Source: Pseudomonas sp. G34
GTDB lineage: Bacteria > Pseudomonadota > Gammaproteobacteria > Pseudomonadales > Pseudomonadaceae
NCBI RefSeq assembly: GCF_031119625.1
Contig: NZ_JAVHZV010000018.1
Span: 124,001 to 188,000 of the forward strand
DNA length: 64,000 bases
Direction: 5' to 3'
Position 1 is the first letter of the stretch, and each line of letters starts with the position of its first letter. A program made the translations under genes and the position numbers. Below are positions 8,501-17,926 of the stretch, one piece after another. The notes below the pieces were generated by a model. The model searched no databases. It was given only the letters and a program-made list of their open reading frames with translations, and was not told the DNA's origin.

Positions 8501-10433
8501 CGATATGCACGAAGGCATCCTGCAGGGTGTCGTTGAGCTGCTGGATATCCAGCTGCAGCCCTTCGCTGTAGGTAAAGGCGAAGTCGTGAATCCAGTACTC
8601 ACGGCCGTTCTGATGCTGCAGGCGGTAGGGGAACTCACCCAGCACACGCAGGCCGAAGTTCTCCAGCACCGGCATCACGTCGGACAGCGCCAGCGGGTTG
8701 TCGGCCTGGTAGAGCTTGCAGTGCAGCTGACGCTCGCCGGGCACCAACGGCTGGTAGAAGCTCATGACCAGCGGGCGCTCCTCGGAGAGGCTGCGCAGGT
8801 GCTGCATGTCGACCACCGCCGAATGGGCCGGGAAACGCTCGCGGTAGCCGGCCGGGAAGTGTTTGGGGAAGTCGGTGAGGATGCGCGTGCCCTTGGCCTC
8901 GCCAAAGTTCTCCACCACCAGTGCAGCGTACTCGTCGGTCCAGGAACGGCAGGCCTGCACCACTTCGCGCTCGAGCTGTTGCGGGTCGATGTCCAGCTTG
9001 GTCTTCGGGTCCACGCGCAGAATGAACTGCACCCGCGCCAGCACCGACTCGGAGAAGTAGGTCCAGAACTCGCAGTCGCTGGCCCGCAGGCGGTCGACCA
9101 GCACCTGCTGGATGCGCAGGCGGGTCTCGGTGGAATAGATGTCGCGCGGCACATAGGCCAGCGCGTAGACGAAACGGCCGTACGGGTCGAAGCGCAGGAA
9201 CAGGCGTACCTTGTTGCGCTCCTGGATCTGCACGATCGACAGCGCGGTACTGGCCAGCTCGTCGACCGGCGTCTGGAACAGGTCGTCGCGCGGCAGCACT
9301 TCGAGCACCTTGACCAGTTCCTTGCTCAGGTGCCCCTGGGAAATGAAACCGGAGCGTTTCTCGACATCGGCAACCTTGCGGCGGATGTAGGGAATCTCGC
9401 GCACGCTCTCGCTGTAGGCGGTCGAGGTGTAGATGCCGAGGAAACGGCATTCCTTGACCACCTTGCCGGAGGCGTCGATTTCGCGGATGGAGACGAAGTC
9501 CGGGTATGCCGGGCGGTGCACGCGGCTCGGTTGCGCGGCCTTGGCGAACGACAGCAGGGTCGGCTCGCGCAGGTAGGCCAGCGCATAGGGCTCGATGTGC
9601 AGGTCATCCTGGCTCAGGCCGCTGCGCAGGCGCCGGGACAGGCCGAGCAGCGAGCTCTCGTCGTACTGCAGATGGCCGCCATTGGCGGCGTCATGCACGG
9701 TGAACTCCTCGTAGCCGAGGAAGGTGAAATGGTTGTCCTGCAGCCAGGCGAGGAACACCTTGATTTCTTCCAACTCGGCCGGATCGGTCACACCATGGCC
9801 GAAGCTGCCGTCACCGAGCTTGCTGAGCAACTCCTGGGCCTTGGCCTTCATCGGCTGGAAGTCGGCCACGCTCAGGCGCACTTCCTCGAGCACGTCGAGC
9901 AGGGTCTTCTGCAGCGACTTGATCTCGACGTTGCTGGCGCAGCGGTTGATTTCCAGGAACATCAGCGATTCGAGGCTGACATCCGCGCCGGTGCTGCCCT
10001 TGGGCAGCAACTCGAGCAGCGCGCCCTGGGCATCACGGCGCACGCTGAGCACGCTGTTCTGCAAGGTATGAATGCTGTGACCGCGGCGTTTCAGCTCGAT
10101 GCGCACCGAGTCGACCAGGAACGGGATGTCCGGGTGCAGCACCTCGATGCCGGTGTGGGTGCTCTGCCAGCCATGCTTCTCGTAGTCGGGGTTGAACACG
10201 CGAACCTGCGGCTGGGCCGGGTCGAACTGGGCCAGCAGGCGCCAGGCAGAAAGAGTACAGCCAACCAGGTCGGAAAGTCGCCGCTGGGTCAGCTCTTCGA
10301 GTGCGATGATGCCGAAGAACTGTTCAGCGAACAGGGAGACCTGTGGCAGGTCCTGCTCGCTGACGTGCTGCGCCAGGGCCGCTTGCAGTTGATGCTGGAA
10401 GTCGGCTTTGCTGGCCGCGGTGAAGAACGCCAT
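5565..10433 (-). CDS. gdhB: NAD-specific glutamate dehydrogenase, 180-kDa class
   Basis: At 1622 residues this has the size and layout of the L_180 NAD-GDH class (PF05088 family) of Streptomyces and Pseudomonas. It deaminates glutamate to 2-oxoglutarate, mainly catabolically. An N-terminal region of about 700 residues is thought to be regulatory (ACT-like domains). The catalytic core contains VPVGAKGGFVP near residue 850, whose lysine is the expected catalytic one, and the nucleotide-binding stretch GIGDMAGDVFGNG near 988. The C-terminal 400 residues are helical. The ATG at 10433 has GGAG 7 bases upstream. A 1221-codon open frame on the opposite strand is a GC-codon shadow. Confidence 0.96.
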   Translation of the reverse strand: MAFFTAASKADFQHQLQAALAQHVSEQDLPQVSLFAEQFFGIIALEELTQRRLSDLVGCTLSAWRLLAQFDPAQPQVRVFNPDYEKHGWQSTHTGIEVLHPDIPFLVDSVRIELKRRGHSIHTLQNSVLSVRRDAQGALLELLPKGSTGADVSLESLMFLEINRCASNVEIKSLQKTLLDVLEEVRLSVADFQPMKAKAQELLSKLGDGSFGHGVTDPAELEEIKVFLAWLQDNHFTFLGYEEFTVHDAANGGHLQYDESSLLGLSRRLRSGLSQDDLHIEPYALAYLREPTLLSFAKAAQPSRVHRPAYPDFVSIREIDASGKVVKECRFLGIYTSTAYSESVREIPYIRRKVADVEKRSGFISQGHLSKELVKVLEVLPRDDLFQTPVDELASTALSIVQIQERNKVRLFLRFDPYGRFVYALAYVPRDIYSTETRLRIQQVLVDRLRASDCEFWTYFSESVLARVQFILRVDPKTKLDIDPQQLEREVVQACRSWTDEYAALVVENFGEAKGTRILTDFPKHFPAGYRERFPAHSAVVDMQHLRSLSEERPLVMSFYQPLVPGERQLHCKLYQADNPLALSDVMPVLENFGLRVLGEFPYRLQHQNGREYWIHDFAFTYSEGLQLDIQQLNDTLQDAFVHIVHGDAENDAFNRLVLTAGLAWRDVALLRAYARYLKQIRLGFDLGYIANTLLNHPDIARELVRLFKTRFYLARKLSADDLHDKQHKLEQAILGALDNVAVLNEDRILRRYLDLIKATLRTNFYQPDASGENKGYFSFKFDPSAITDLPRPVPKFEIFVYSPRVEGVHLRFGNVARGGLRWSDREEDFRTEVLGLVKAQQVKNAVIVPVGAKGGFVPRRLPLGGGRDEIQAEAIACYRIFISGLLDITDNLKEGEVAPPANVVRHDGDDPYLVVAADKGTATFSDIANGIANEYGFWLGDAFASGGSAGYDHKGMGITAKGAWVSVQRHFRERGIDVQKDLTTVIGIGDMAGDVFGNGLLLSESLQLVAAFNHLHIFIDPNPDAARSFVERKRLFDLPRSSWADYDASLISQGGGIFLRSAKSIAISPEMKARFDIQADKLAPTELLNALLKAPVDLIWNGGIGTYVKSSRESHADVGDKANDVLRVDGRELRAKVVGEGGNLGMTQLGRVEYGLNGGASNTDFIDNAGGVDCSDHEVNIKILLNEIVTAGDMTGKQRNTLLAEMTEDVGNLVLGNNYKQTQALSLAERRARERQGEYKRLMAALEATGKLDRALEFLPSEEELNERATKGQGLTRPELSVLISYSKIELQEALIKSDITDDDYLTREMETAFPARLAQEYGEAMRRHRLKREIVSTQIANDLVNHMGITFVQRLKESTGVGSAQVAAAYVVVRDVFHLPFWWRQIEALDNQVPADLQLTMMDELMRLGRRATRWYLRSRRNDLDAARDVAHLGPRVKALAMRLDELLEGPARDEWMARYQTYVEAGVPELLSRVVAGTGHLYTLLPIIESADLTGREPTEVASAYFAVSDALDLSWYLQQISGLSVESNWQALAREAFRDDLDAQQRAITVSVLQLANGPESIEARVEAWLEQNRRLVDRWKAMLAELRSASGSDYAMYAVANRELSDLAQSQLPVLPS

Positions 10434-10712
10434 GCTTGTACTCCGTCTGTAGGCTTGGTTAGTGCGATTGTTGTTTCCGTACGTAGTTCAACCTTAGACC
10501 GGCTACCTGCAAACGCTACCCGATGCGTAAATGACGCGCCGGTCACAGGCGCCCGACGAGCTTAACGAGGCGAGCGCAACGCACGCTTGCGGTGCGGCGA
10601 CATTTTCGTTCACCGAGCCTGCATCTCAACAGATGTCATACAACTGCTTGCACCGTAGTGGCACAACGCCTAAAGTCTGGCGTCAATAAAAACAATGCCA
10701 ACGGACTGTCCC

Positions 10713-12596
10713 ATGCGCCTATTGCTCTCCTGGAAGCAGAAGTTTCGTCTGCTGATCCTCGTCACCCTGGCCAGCCTGGCCCTGCTGATGGCCGCCTCGT
10801 TCTGGGCCAGCCAGCGGCTCAACGCCTCGCTGCAGGCGCGCGAAGAAGCGGCCGCCTACGTCAACGCCAGCACCACGGTAATGAATCAATGGTGGCGCAG
10901 CAGCGCGCTGCGCCAGCAGTTGACGCCGGACAACCAGGCGGCCTTCGCCGCCGGCCTGGACGAGCTGCAGGCGCTGGCCGACAAGCTGCCCGCCCAGGCC
11001 CAAGCGCTCGGTGATGCCCATACGCTGGAATACGCCCGGCAGATCCAGGCCGTGCTGCAGCAGGAAGTGGCCCAGCAACGCCAGCTGTTGAGCCTCCATC
11101 AGGCCCTCGGCCTGACGCCCTTCGAAGGCCAGCGCAAGACCATGAGCGAAAAGAGCAAGGCACTGGAGGCGATCAGCTTCGACATGATCAAGGCGGCGGT
11201 CGGTAGCGCCCTGAGCAGCCAGCGCGATTACCTGGCCAGCGCCGATCCGGTGTTCGCGGCGATGACCCACACGGCAATCAACAAACTGCAGGCGCAGATC
11301 GACGACCTGGAATGGGCCGATACCCCGGTCGGCAAGACCGTGCAGGCGTTCAGCCAGGCCTTCACCGACACCCAGAAAACCATCGAGCAGCTCGCCGCGA
11401 CCAATGCGCAACTGAGCCAGCTCGGCGAAGAATTGCAGGCTCGCGTCACGGCGCAGGCCGATGATCTGCACAACGGCTTGCTGCTGCAGCGCGCCCAGGA
11501 TGCCACGCAGGCCCGGGTTTCCTCGCTCTGGCTGATGGGGCTGAGCTTCGCTGGCGTTGCCGCCCTGCTCTGCCTGACCCTGCTGCAGGCGTCCGGCACG
11601 CTGGTCAGGCGCCTGGAGAATGTCACCCGGCTGCTCAGCCAGGTGGCCTCCGGCGACCTCACCTGCACGCTGCCGGTCGGCACCAACACCCGGGACGAAT
11701 TCAACCAGCTGGCCAGCGCCGCCAACAGCATGATCCGTGACATCGGGCGCATCGTCGCCCAGGTGGTACAGGCCAACGGCGAGCTCAACCGCCTGCACGC
11801 CCACCTGGACGATTCCATGCGCCAGCTTGGCGACAACAGCACCCAGGTGGAAATGCAGACCGAGCAGGCCGCCGCGGCTTCGCAGCAGATCAGCGCCACG
11901 CTCAACGACATGGCGCAGCGCACCGCCGACGTCGGCAATGCCACCCACTGCGCCTACGACGCCGCGCGCAACGGCGGCAACGTGATCAGCGCCAGCGCCG
12001 CAAGCATGAACCAGCTGGCCCAGTTGATCCAGAATACCCACGCCCAGGTCAGCGCCCTGACCCAGTCCAGCGGCAAGGTCACCAGCATCATTGGCGTGAT
12101 CAACGGCCTGGCCGATCAGACCAACCTGCTGGCCCTCAACGCCGCCATCGAAGCGGCGCGAGCCGGCGAGGCGGGCCGTGGCTTCTCGGTGGTCGCGGAC
12201 GAAGTCCGTTCGCTGGCGCAAAAGACCATGGCGGCGACCACCGACATCGCCGCCATCGTCAACGAACTCAGGCAGCAGACCCAACAGATGGACCAGTTGA
12301 TGACCAGCGGCCTGAGCCTGGCCGAGGCCGGCCAGCGCAGTTCCGGTGAGGTGGCCAGCGCCATCGAGGGCATCACCAGTTCCATGGAGCAGCTCAACGC
12401 GCAGATGAGCCAGGTGGTGGTCGCCATCGAGCAGGTTTCCGGCAGCACCGAGGAAATCGCCAGCAAGGTCGAGGACATCAACCTGCATACCGGCCAGACC
12501 AAGCAGCTGCGCCTGAGCCTGGACGAACACACCCAGGGCCTGTCCCGCCAGGTCGAGGCGCTCAACCACAGCGCCAACCAGTTCCGCATCGCCTGA
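10713..12596 (+). CDS. Methyl-accepting chemotaxis protein
   Basis: The 627-residue chemoreceptor has one transmembrane helix near residues 9-29 ([20 protein letters not shown]) and a helical periplasmic sensor of about 245 residues. A second transmembrane helix lies near 270-290, then a HAMP domain ([18 protein letters not shown]). The cytoplasmic hairpin tip is [20 protein letters not shown] followed by [17 protein letters not shown] prefer the ATG at 10713 (MRLLLSWKQ) to the in-frame ATG at 10695, because the extra six residues are atypical and GGA sits 9 bases before 10713. The ligand is unknown. There is no C-terminal CheR-binding pentapeptide. A hairpin lies at 12602-12634. Confidence 0.93.
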   Translation: MRLLLSWKQKFRLLILVTLASLALLMAASFWASQRLNASLQAREEAAAYVNASTTVMNQWWRSSALRQQLTPDNQAAFAAGLDELQALADKLPAQAQALGDAHTLEYARQIQAVLQQEVAQQRQLLSLHQALGLTPFEGQRKTMSEKSKALEAISFDMIKAAVGSALSSQRDYLASADPVFAAMTHTAINKLQAQIDDLEWADTPVGKTVQAFSQAFTDTQKTIEQLAATNAQLSQLGEELQARVTAQADDLHNGLLLQRAQDATQARVSSLWLMGLSFAGVAALLCLTLLQASGTLVRRLENVTRLLSQVASGDLTCTLPVGTNTRDEFNQLASAANSMIRDIGRIVAQVVQANGELNRLHAHLDDSMRQLGDNSTQVEMQTEQAAAASQQISATLNDMAQRTADVGNATHCAYDAARNGGNVISASAASMNQLAQLIQNTHAQVSALTQSSGKVTSIIGVINGLADQTNLLALNAAIEAARAGEAGRGFSVVADEVRSLAQKTMAATTDIAAIVNELRQQTQQMDQLMTSGLSLAEAGQRSSGEVASAIEGITSSMEQLNAQMSQVVVAIEQVSGSTEEIASKVEDINLHTGQTKQLRLSLDEHTQGLSRQVEALNHSANQFRIA

Positions 12597-12601
12597 GCCG
12601 G

Positions 12602-12634
12602 TGCCAGCCGCGCATCAGGCCGGCGCGGCTGGCA
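12602..12634 (+). terminator. Hairpin after the chemoreceptor gene
   Basis: An 11-bp perfect stem, TGCCAGCCGCG (12602-12612) with CGCGGCTGGCA (12624-12634), starts 6 bases after the stop codon. There is no U tract, so it may be a weak terminator or an mRNA-stabilising structure. Confidence 0.55.
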
Positions 12635-12747
12635 ACCCGGTCACAGACCCGAGCAGGCTCGCATGGCTTATCGCCCCTGCCTTCGATTATCATGGGCGGC
12701 CCTGACGAGCGGGGTTCGTCGCTCGCGATTCGTATCTGGACAGCCCC

Positions 12748-13706
12748 ATGGAACACAGAGACGCGCTGCTCGCTCTTCGCCACTTTCTCGCCAGCCAGAT
12801 CCTCGGTCAGGAAAAACTCATCGATCGCCTGCTGATCGCCCTTCTCGCCGACGGCCACATGCTGGTCGAGGGCGCTCCCGGCCTGGCCAAGACCAAGGCG
12901 ATCAAGGAACTGGCCGAAGGCATCGAGGCCGAGTTCCATCGCATCCAGTTCACCCCCGACCTGCTGCCGGCCGACATCACCGGCACCGAGATCTATCGCC
13001 CGGAAACCGGCAGTTTCGTGTTCCAGCAGGGGCCGATCTTCCACAACCTGGTGCTCGCCGACGAGATCAACCGCGCGCCGGCCAAGGTGCAGTCGGCGCT
13101 GCTCGAGGCCATGGCCGAGCGCCAGGTGTCGGTGGGCCGCAGCACCTACGACCTGTCGCCGCTGTTCCTGGTCATGGCCACCCAGAACCCGATCGAGCAG
13201 GAAGGCACCTACCCGCTGCCCGAAGCGCAGCTCGACCGCTTCCTGATGCACGTGAAGATCGGCTTCCCCGACGCCAGCGTGGAGCGCAAGATCCTCGCCC
13301 AGGCCCGCGGCGAAGCACTGCACGGCGAAACCAAGCCGGATCATCGCCTCAGCCAGCAGGCGATCTTCTCGGCGCGCAAGGAAATCCTCGGCCTTTATAT
13401 GGCCGATGCGGTGGAGGAGTACCTGGTGCAGCTGGTGATGGCCTCGCGCACCCCCGGCAAGTTCGACGCCGAGCTGGCCGAGTGGATCGCCCATGGCTCC
13501 AGCCCGCGCGGTTCCATCGCCCTGGACCGCTGCGCACGTGCCCACGCCTGGCTGGCCGGCCGCGATTTCGTCAGCCCCGAAGACATCCAGGCGGTGCTGT
13601 TCGACGTGCTGCGCCACCGCATCATCCTGTCGTTCGAGGCCGAGGCGTCGGGCATCGACCAGGACCGTGTGGTGCAGCGCATCCTCGACGTGGTCGCGGT
13701 GGCCTG

Positions 13707-13707
<1 letters not shown>
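12748..13707 (+). CDS. MoxR-family AAA+ ATPase
   Basis: The 319-residue AAA+ protein has Walker A GAPGLAKT at 42-49 and Walker B LVLADEINR at about 101-109, followed by the MoxR signature PAKVQSALLEAMAERQV and a sensor 1 segment, ATQNPIEQEGTYPLPEAQLD. MoxR ATPases act as chaperones for VWA-domain partners, and here it heads an operon that includes two VWA genes. The stop codon overlaps the next start as TGATG at 13705-13709, indicating translational coupling. Its specific target in Pseudomonas is not evident. Confidence 0.94.
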
Positions 13708-14656
<949 letters not shown>

Positions 14657-14660
<4 letters not shown>

Positions 14661-15151
14661 ACCCGCTGGATCAGCTCGAACCGCTGATCGCCCCCGCGGC
14701 CATTGGCTGGTGGCCGCCGGCGCCTGGCTGGTGGCTGCTTGCGCTGCTGCTGCCCGTGCTGCTGTGGGCCGCCTGGCGCCTGGCACCGCGGCTGCCCCGG
14801 CCACGCCGCAAACAGGCGGTCGAGCAGCCCCTCGATCCGCTGCGCCAGGCAGCCCTGCAGGAGCTGCAGCGTCTCAGCAAACCCTATGACGGCGCCGCCG
14901 CCGGCCCCTGGCTGCAACAGCTCAACGGCCTGCTCAAGCGCCTGTGCCGCGAGCGCTACCCGGACAGCCACAGCCACACCCTGAGCAGCCGCGCCTGGCT
15001 GGCGTTTCTCGACAACCGCTGCCCGGCCGCCGGGCTGACGCGCTGGATGATCCTCGTCGAAGGCGCCTACAAGCCGCAGTGCACCCTGGATGACAAGGCC
15101 ATCGAAGGCCTGCATCAGGCGGTCGCCACCTGGATTCGCAAGCATGTTTGA
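14657..15151 (+). CDS. DUF4381 domain protein
   Basis: The 164-residue protein has a transmembrane helix near residues 22-42 (APGWWLLALLLPVLLWAAWRL) and a cytoplasmic helical domain rich in Leu and Arg with RYPDSHSHTLSSRAWLAFLD. The family (PF14316) occurs almost only in MoxR-Bat operons, between DUF58 and the first VWA gene, as here. It overlaps the upstream gene by ATGA and the next gene by 8 bp. Its role is not established; a membrane scaffold for the complex is an inference. Confidence 0.88.
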
Positions 15152-16175
15152 GTTCGCCTGGCCCTGGCTGTTCCTGCTCGCACCGCTGCCCTGGCTGCTG
15201 CGCCTGTGGCTGCCGGCCGCCGACAGCGGCGAAGCGGCGCTGCAGGTGAGCTTTCTCGGCGAGCTGGAAAACCTCTCCGGGCGCCGGGCGCGCCTGCAGC
15301 TGCCGCCCTGGAAGCAGCAGGTGCATTTCGCCCTGCTCTGGTTGCTGCTGCTGGTCGCCGCCGCGCGCCCCGAATGGGTCGGCGAGCCTTTGCCGCTGCC
15401 GGCCAGCGGGCGCGACCTGCTGATCGCCGTGGATGTGTCGGGCTCGATGGATTACGCCGACATGCGCCTGGACGACGAGGACGTCAGCCGCCTGACCCTG
15501 GTCAAGCAACTGATCGGCGAGTTCATCGACGGCCGCACGGGTGACCGGGTCGGGCTGATCCTGTTCGGCAGCCAGGCCTACCTGCAGGCGCCACTGACCT
15601 TCGACCGGCAGACGGTGCGCACCTGGCTCGACGAGGCGGTGATCGGCATCGCCGGGCAGAACACCGCCATCGGCGACGCCATCGGCCTGGCGGTCAAGCG
15701 CCTGCGCCAGCGCCCGGCCGACAGCCGCGTGCTGGTGCTGATCACCGATGGGGCCAACAATGGTGGGCAGATCGAGCCGATGACCGCCGCTCGCCTGGCC
15801 GCCGAAGAAGGCGTGACCATCTACCCCATCGGCATTGGTGCCGACCCGCAGCAGGCCGGCAATTTCGCCGCCTTCGGCCTCAACCCGAGCCTGGATTTGG
15901 ATGAGCCGAGCCTGCGCGCCATCGCCGAGCTCACCGGCGGCGAATACTTCCGCGCCCGCGACCAGGGTGAGCTGCAGAGCATCGAAGCGACCCTCGACCG
16001 CCTGGAGCCGGTGGCCCAGCAACCGACCCTGGCACGCCCGGCCCAGGCGCTGTATGCCTGGCCGCTGGCCGCCGCCCTGCTGCTGAGCCTGGCGCTGGTG
16101 ATCCGCAACCTGTGGCCACAATTGCGCCATCAGCTGCTGAGCGTCAGCCAACGTCGGGGGCGCCGCAGGCCATGA
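15144..16175 (+). CDS. VWA domain membrane protein, BatA-like
   Basis: The 343-residue protein has an N-terminal transmembrane hairpin (FAWPWLFLLAPLPWLLRLWL plus a second helix near 61-80), a VWA domain and a C-terminal transmembrane helix near 310-330. The metal-ion-dependent adhesion site is intact: DVSGSM (DxSxS) near residue 98, a Thr in NTAIGDAIG and an Asp in ITDGANNGG. I chose the ATG at 15144 because it starts the hydrophobic segment and overlaps the previous gene in the usual way. BatA-type proteins were named for aerotolerance in Bacteroides; the role in pseudomonads is less clear. Confidence 0.92.
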   Translation: MFEFAWPWLFLLAPLPWLLRLWLPAADSGEAALQVSFLGELENLSGRRARLQLPPWKQQVHFALLWLLLLVAAARPEWVGEPLPLPASGRDLLIAVDVSGSMDYADMRLDDEDVSRLTLVKQLIGEFIDGRTGDRVGLILFGSQAYLQAPLTFDRQTVRTWLDEAVIGIAGQNTAIGDAIGLAVKRLRQRPADSRVLVLITDGANNGGQIEPMTAARLAAEEGVTIYPIGIGADPQQAGNFAAFGLNPSLDLDEPSLRAIAELTGGEYFRARDQGELQSIEATLDRLEPVAQQPTLARPAQALYAWPLAAALLLSLALVIRNLWPQLRHQLLSVSQRRGRRRP

Positions 16176-17926
16176 GCGAATTCCTGCCCCACCTGCTGCG
16201 CCCCTGGTGGCTGCTGGCATTGCCGGTGCTGGCCTGGCTGCTGTGGTTGCTGGCACACCGGGAAACCCGCAGCGGCCGCTGGCAGACCTTGCTGCCGCCG
16301 GCCTTTCACGCCGTGCTGCTGCGTGGTGGGGGCGGCCGCCGCAGCCGCCTGCCGCTGGTCATCCTCGCGCTGGCCTGGCTGCTGGCCAGCCTGGCGTTGC
16401 TCGGCCCCAGCTGGCAGCGCATCGAGCAGAACGACGTCAAGCCCGCAGACCCGCTGGTGGTGATGCTCGAACTGACCCCGCAGATGCTGGCCAGCGACGC
16501 CTCGCCGAACCGCCTGGCCCAGGCCCGACGCAAGCTGCTCGACCTGCTGCAGGCCCGGGGCGATGCGCAGACCGCCATCGTGGTGTACGCCGGCAGCGCC
16601 CACACCCTGGTGCCGCTGTCCGATGATTTGGGCACCAGCCGCAACCTGCTCGAAGCGCTCAAGCCGTCGATCATGCCCGAGCCCGGCAAGCGCGCCGACC
16701 TGGCGGTGGCCAAGGCCCTCGAGCTGCTCAAGGGCGGTGCCCAGGGCCAGGGCCGCCTGCTGCTGATCACCAGCAGCCTGGACGACGACGAACGCAGCGC
16801 CATCGCCAGGCTGCTCGGCAGCCGCGGCGAGCGCCTGCGCATCCTCGGCGTGGGCAGCAGCGAAGGTGCGCCGATCGTGCAGGAAGACGGCACTCTCATG
16901 AAGGACGAGCAAGGCGCCATCCTCATGCCGCGCCTGGATGTCAGCGGCTTGCGGCAGTTCGCGGCGAGCATCAAGGGCCAGTACCGCAACATCAGCCTCG
17001 ATGAGCGCGACCTGCGCAGCCTTGGCCTGCTCGACGGCCCGTCGCAGCTACGCGACAGCGGCCACAAGACACAACTGCGCAGTTGGGCCGACCAGGGCTA
17101 CTGGCTGCTGCTGCCGCTGTTGCTGCTGGCCGCCTGCGCCGGGCGCCGCGGCTGGCTGCTGTGCCTGCCGCTGCTGTTGCTCGGTACCCCGCAAACCAGC
17201 ATGGCCATGAGCTTCGACGACCTCTGGCTGCGCGCCGACCAGCAGGGCCAACGCCTGCTCGACGCCGGGCGCCCCAAGGAGGCCGCCGAGCGCTTCGAGA
17301 ATCCCCACTGGCGCGGCCTGGCGCTCTATGAAGCTGGCGACTACGCGGCGGCGGCCGAGCAGTTCGCCAAGGATGACAGCGCCCCTTCGCTGTACAACCG
17401 TGGCAACGCCCTGGCCCGCAGCAACGAACTGGAAGCCGCCATAGACGCCTACGAACGAGCCCTGGAAATCGACCCGCAGTTGCAACAGGCAGCGAAGAAC
17501 AAGGCACTGGTCGAGGAACTGCTGCGCCAGCGCCAACAGCAGGCCGAACAGCCGGATGCCGACCAAGATCAGCAGCCCGAAGACAAGCCTGATGGGCAGC
17601 AGCCACCCGGCCAATCCTCGGCCCCCAGCGAAGACCAGCAGAGCGGCCAGGGCCAGCCGTCAACTGCCCAGGAGCAGCAGCCTCCTGAGCAGGATCAACC
17701 GCAACCGAACCCGGCCGGCGAGGGCGACGGTGAGCCCGCCGACAAGGGCGAAGCGGCGCAAACAGTCCCGAATGACAACGAGGCGCAGGAAGCCGACACG
17801 CCCCTCGATGGCGAGCGGCGCCAGGCTCTGGAACAATGGCTGCGGCAGATTCCCGATGACCCGGGCGAATTGCTGCGCCGCAAATTCTGGTATGAACAGC
17901 AACAGCGTCAGGAACAACCCCGATGA
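16172..17926 (+). CDS. VWA plus TPR membrane protein, BatB/BatC fusion-like
   Basis: The 584-residue protein begins MSEFLPHLLRPWWLLALPVL at the ATG of an ATGA overlap. It has two N-terminal transmembrane helices, then a VWA-like domain (about 85-290), two further helices near 310-350, a TPR region near 360-480 (LYEAGDYAAAAEQF, SLYNRGNALARSNELEAAID) and a Gln/Pro/Asp-rich tail. It looks like a BatB VWA joined to a BatC TPR protein. The expected adhesion-site motif DxSxS is replaced by ELTPQM, so this VWA probably does not bind metal in the classical way, unlike the preceding gene. Confidence 0.9.
   Translation: MSEFLPHLLRPWWLLALPVLAWLLWLLAHRETRSGRWQTLLPPAFHAVLLRGGGGRRSRLPLVILALAWLLASLALLGPSWQRIEQNDVKPADPLVVMLELTPQMLASDASPNRLAQARRKLLDLLQARGDAQTAIVVYAGSAHTLVPLSDDLGTSRNLLEALKPSIMPEPGKRADLAVAKALELLKGGAQGQGRLLLITSSLDDDERSAIARLLGSRGERLRILGVGSSEGAPIVQEDGTLMKDEQGAILMPRLDVSGLRQFAASIKGQYRNISLDERDLRSLGLLDGPSQLRDSGHKTQLRSWADQGYWLLLPLLLLAACAGRRGWLLCLPLLLLGTPQTSMAMSFDDLWLRADQQGQRLLDAGRPKEAAERFENPHWRGLALYEAGDYAAAAEQFAKDDSAPSLYNRGNALARSNELEAAIDAYERALEIDPQLQQAAKNKALVEELLRQRQQQAEQPDADQDQQPEDKPDGQQPPGQSSAPSEDQQSGQGQPSTAQEQQPPEQDQPQPNPAGEGDGEPADKGEAAQTVPNDNEAQEADTPLDGERRQALEQWLRQIPDDPGELLRRKFWYEQQQRQEQPR

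Noticed and set aside
6900..10565. 1221-codon open frame on the plus strand opposite gdhB
   Set aside because: It has no family features, a very repetitive Val/Gln/Leu/Ala/His composition, and lies exactly opposite gdhB. Such frames arise from GC-rich codon bias.
10660..10712. FliA (sigma-28) promoter before the chemoreceptor gene
   Set aside because: TAAAGTC and TCAATAA elements occur, but the spacing is only about 8 bases, too short for a sigma-28 promoter.
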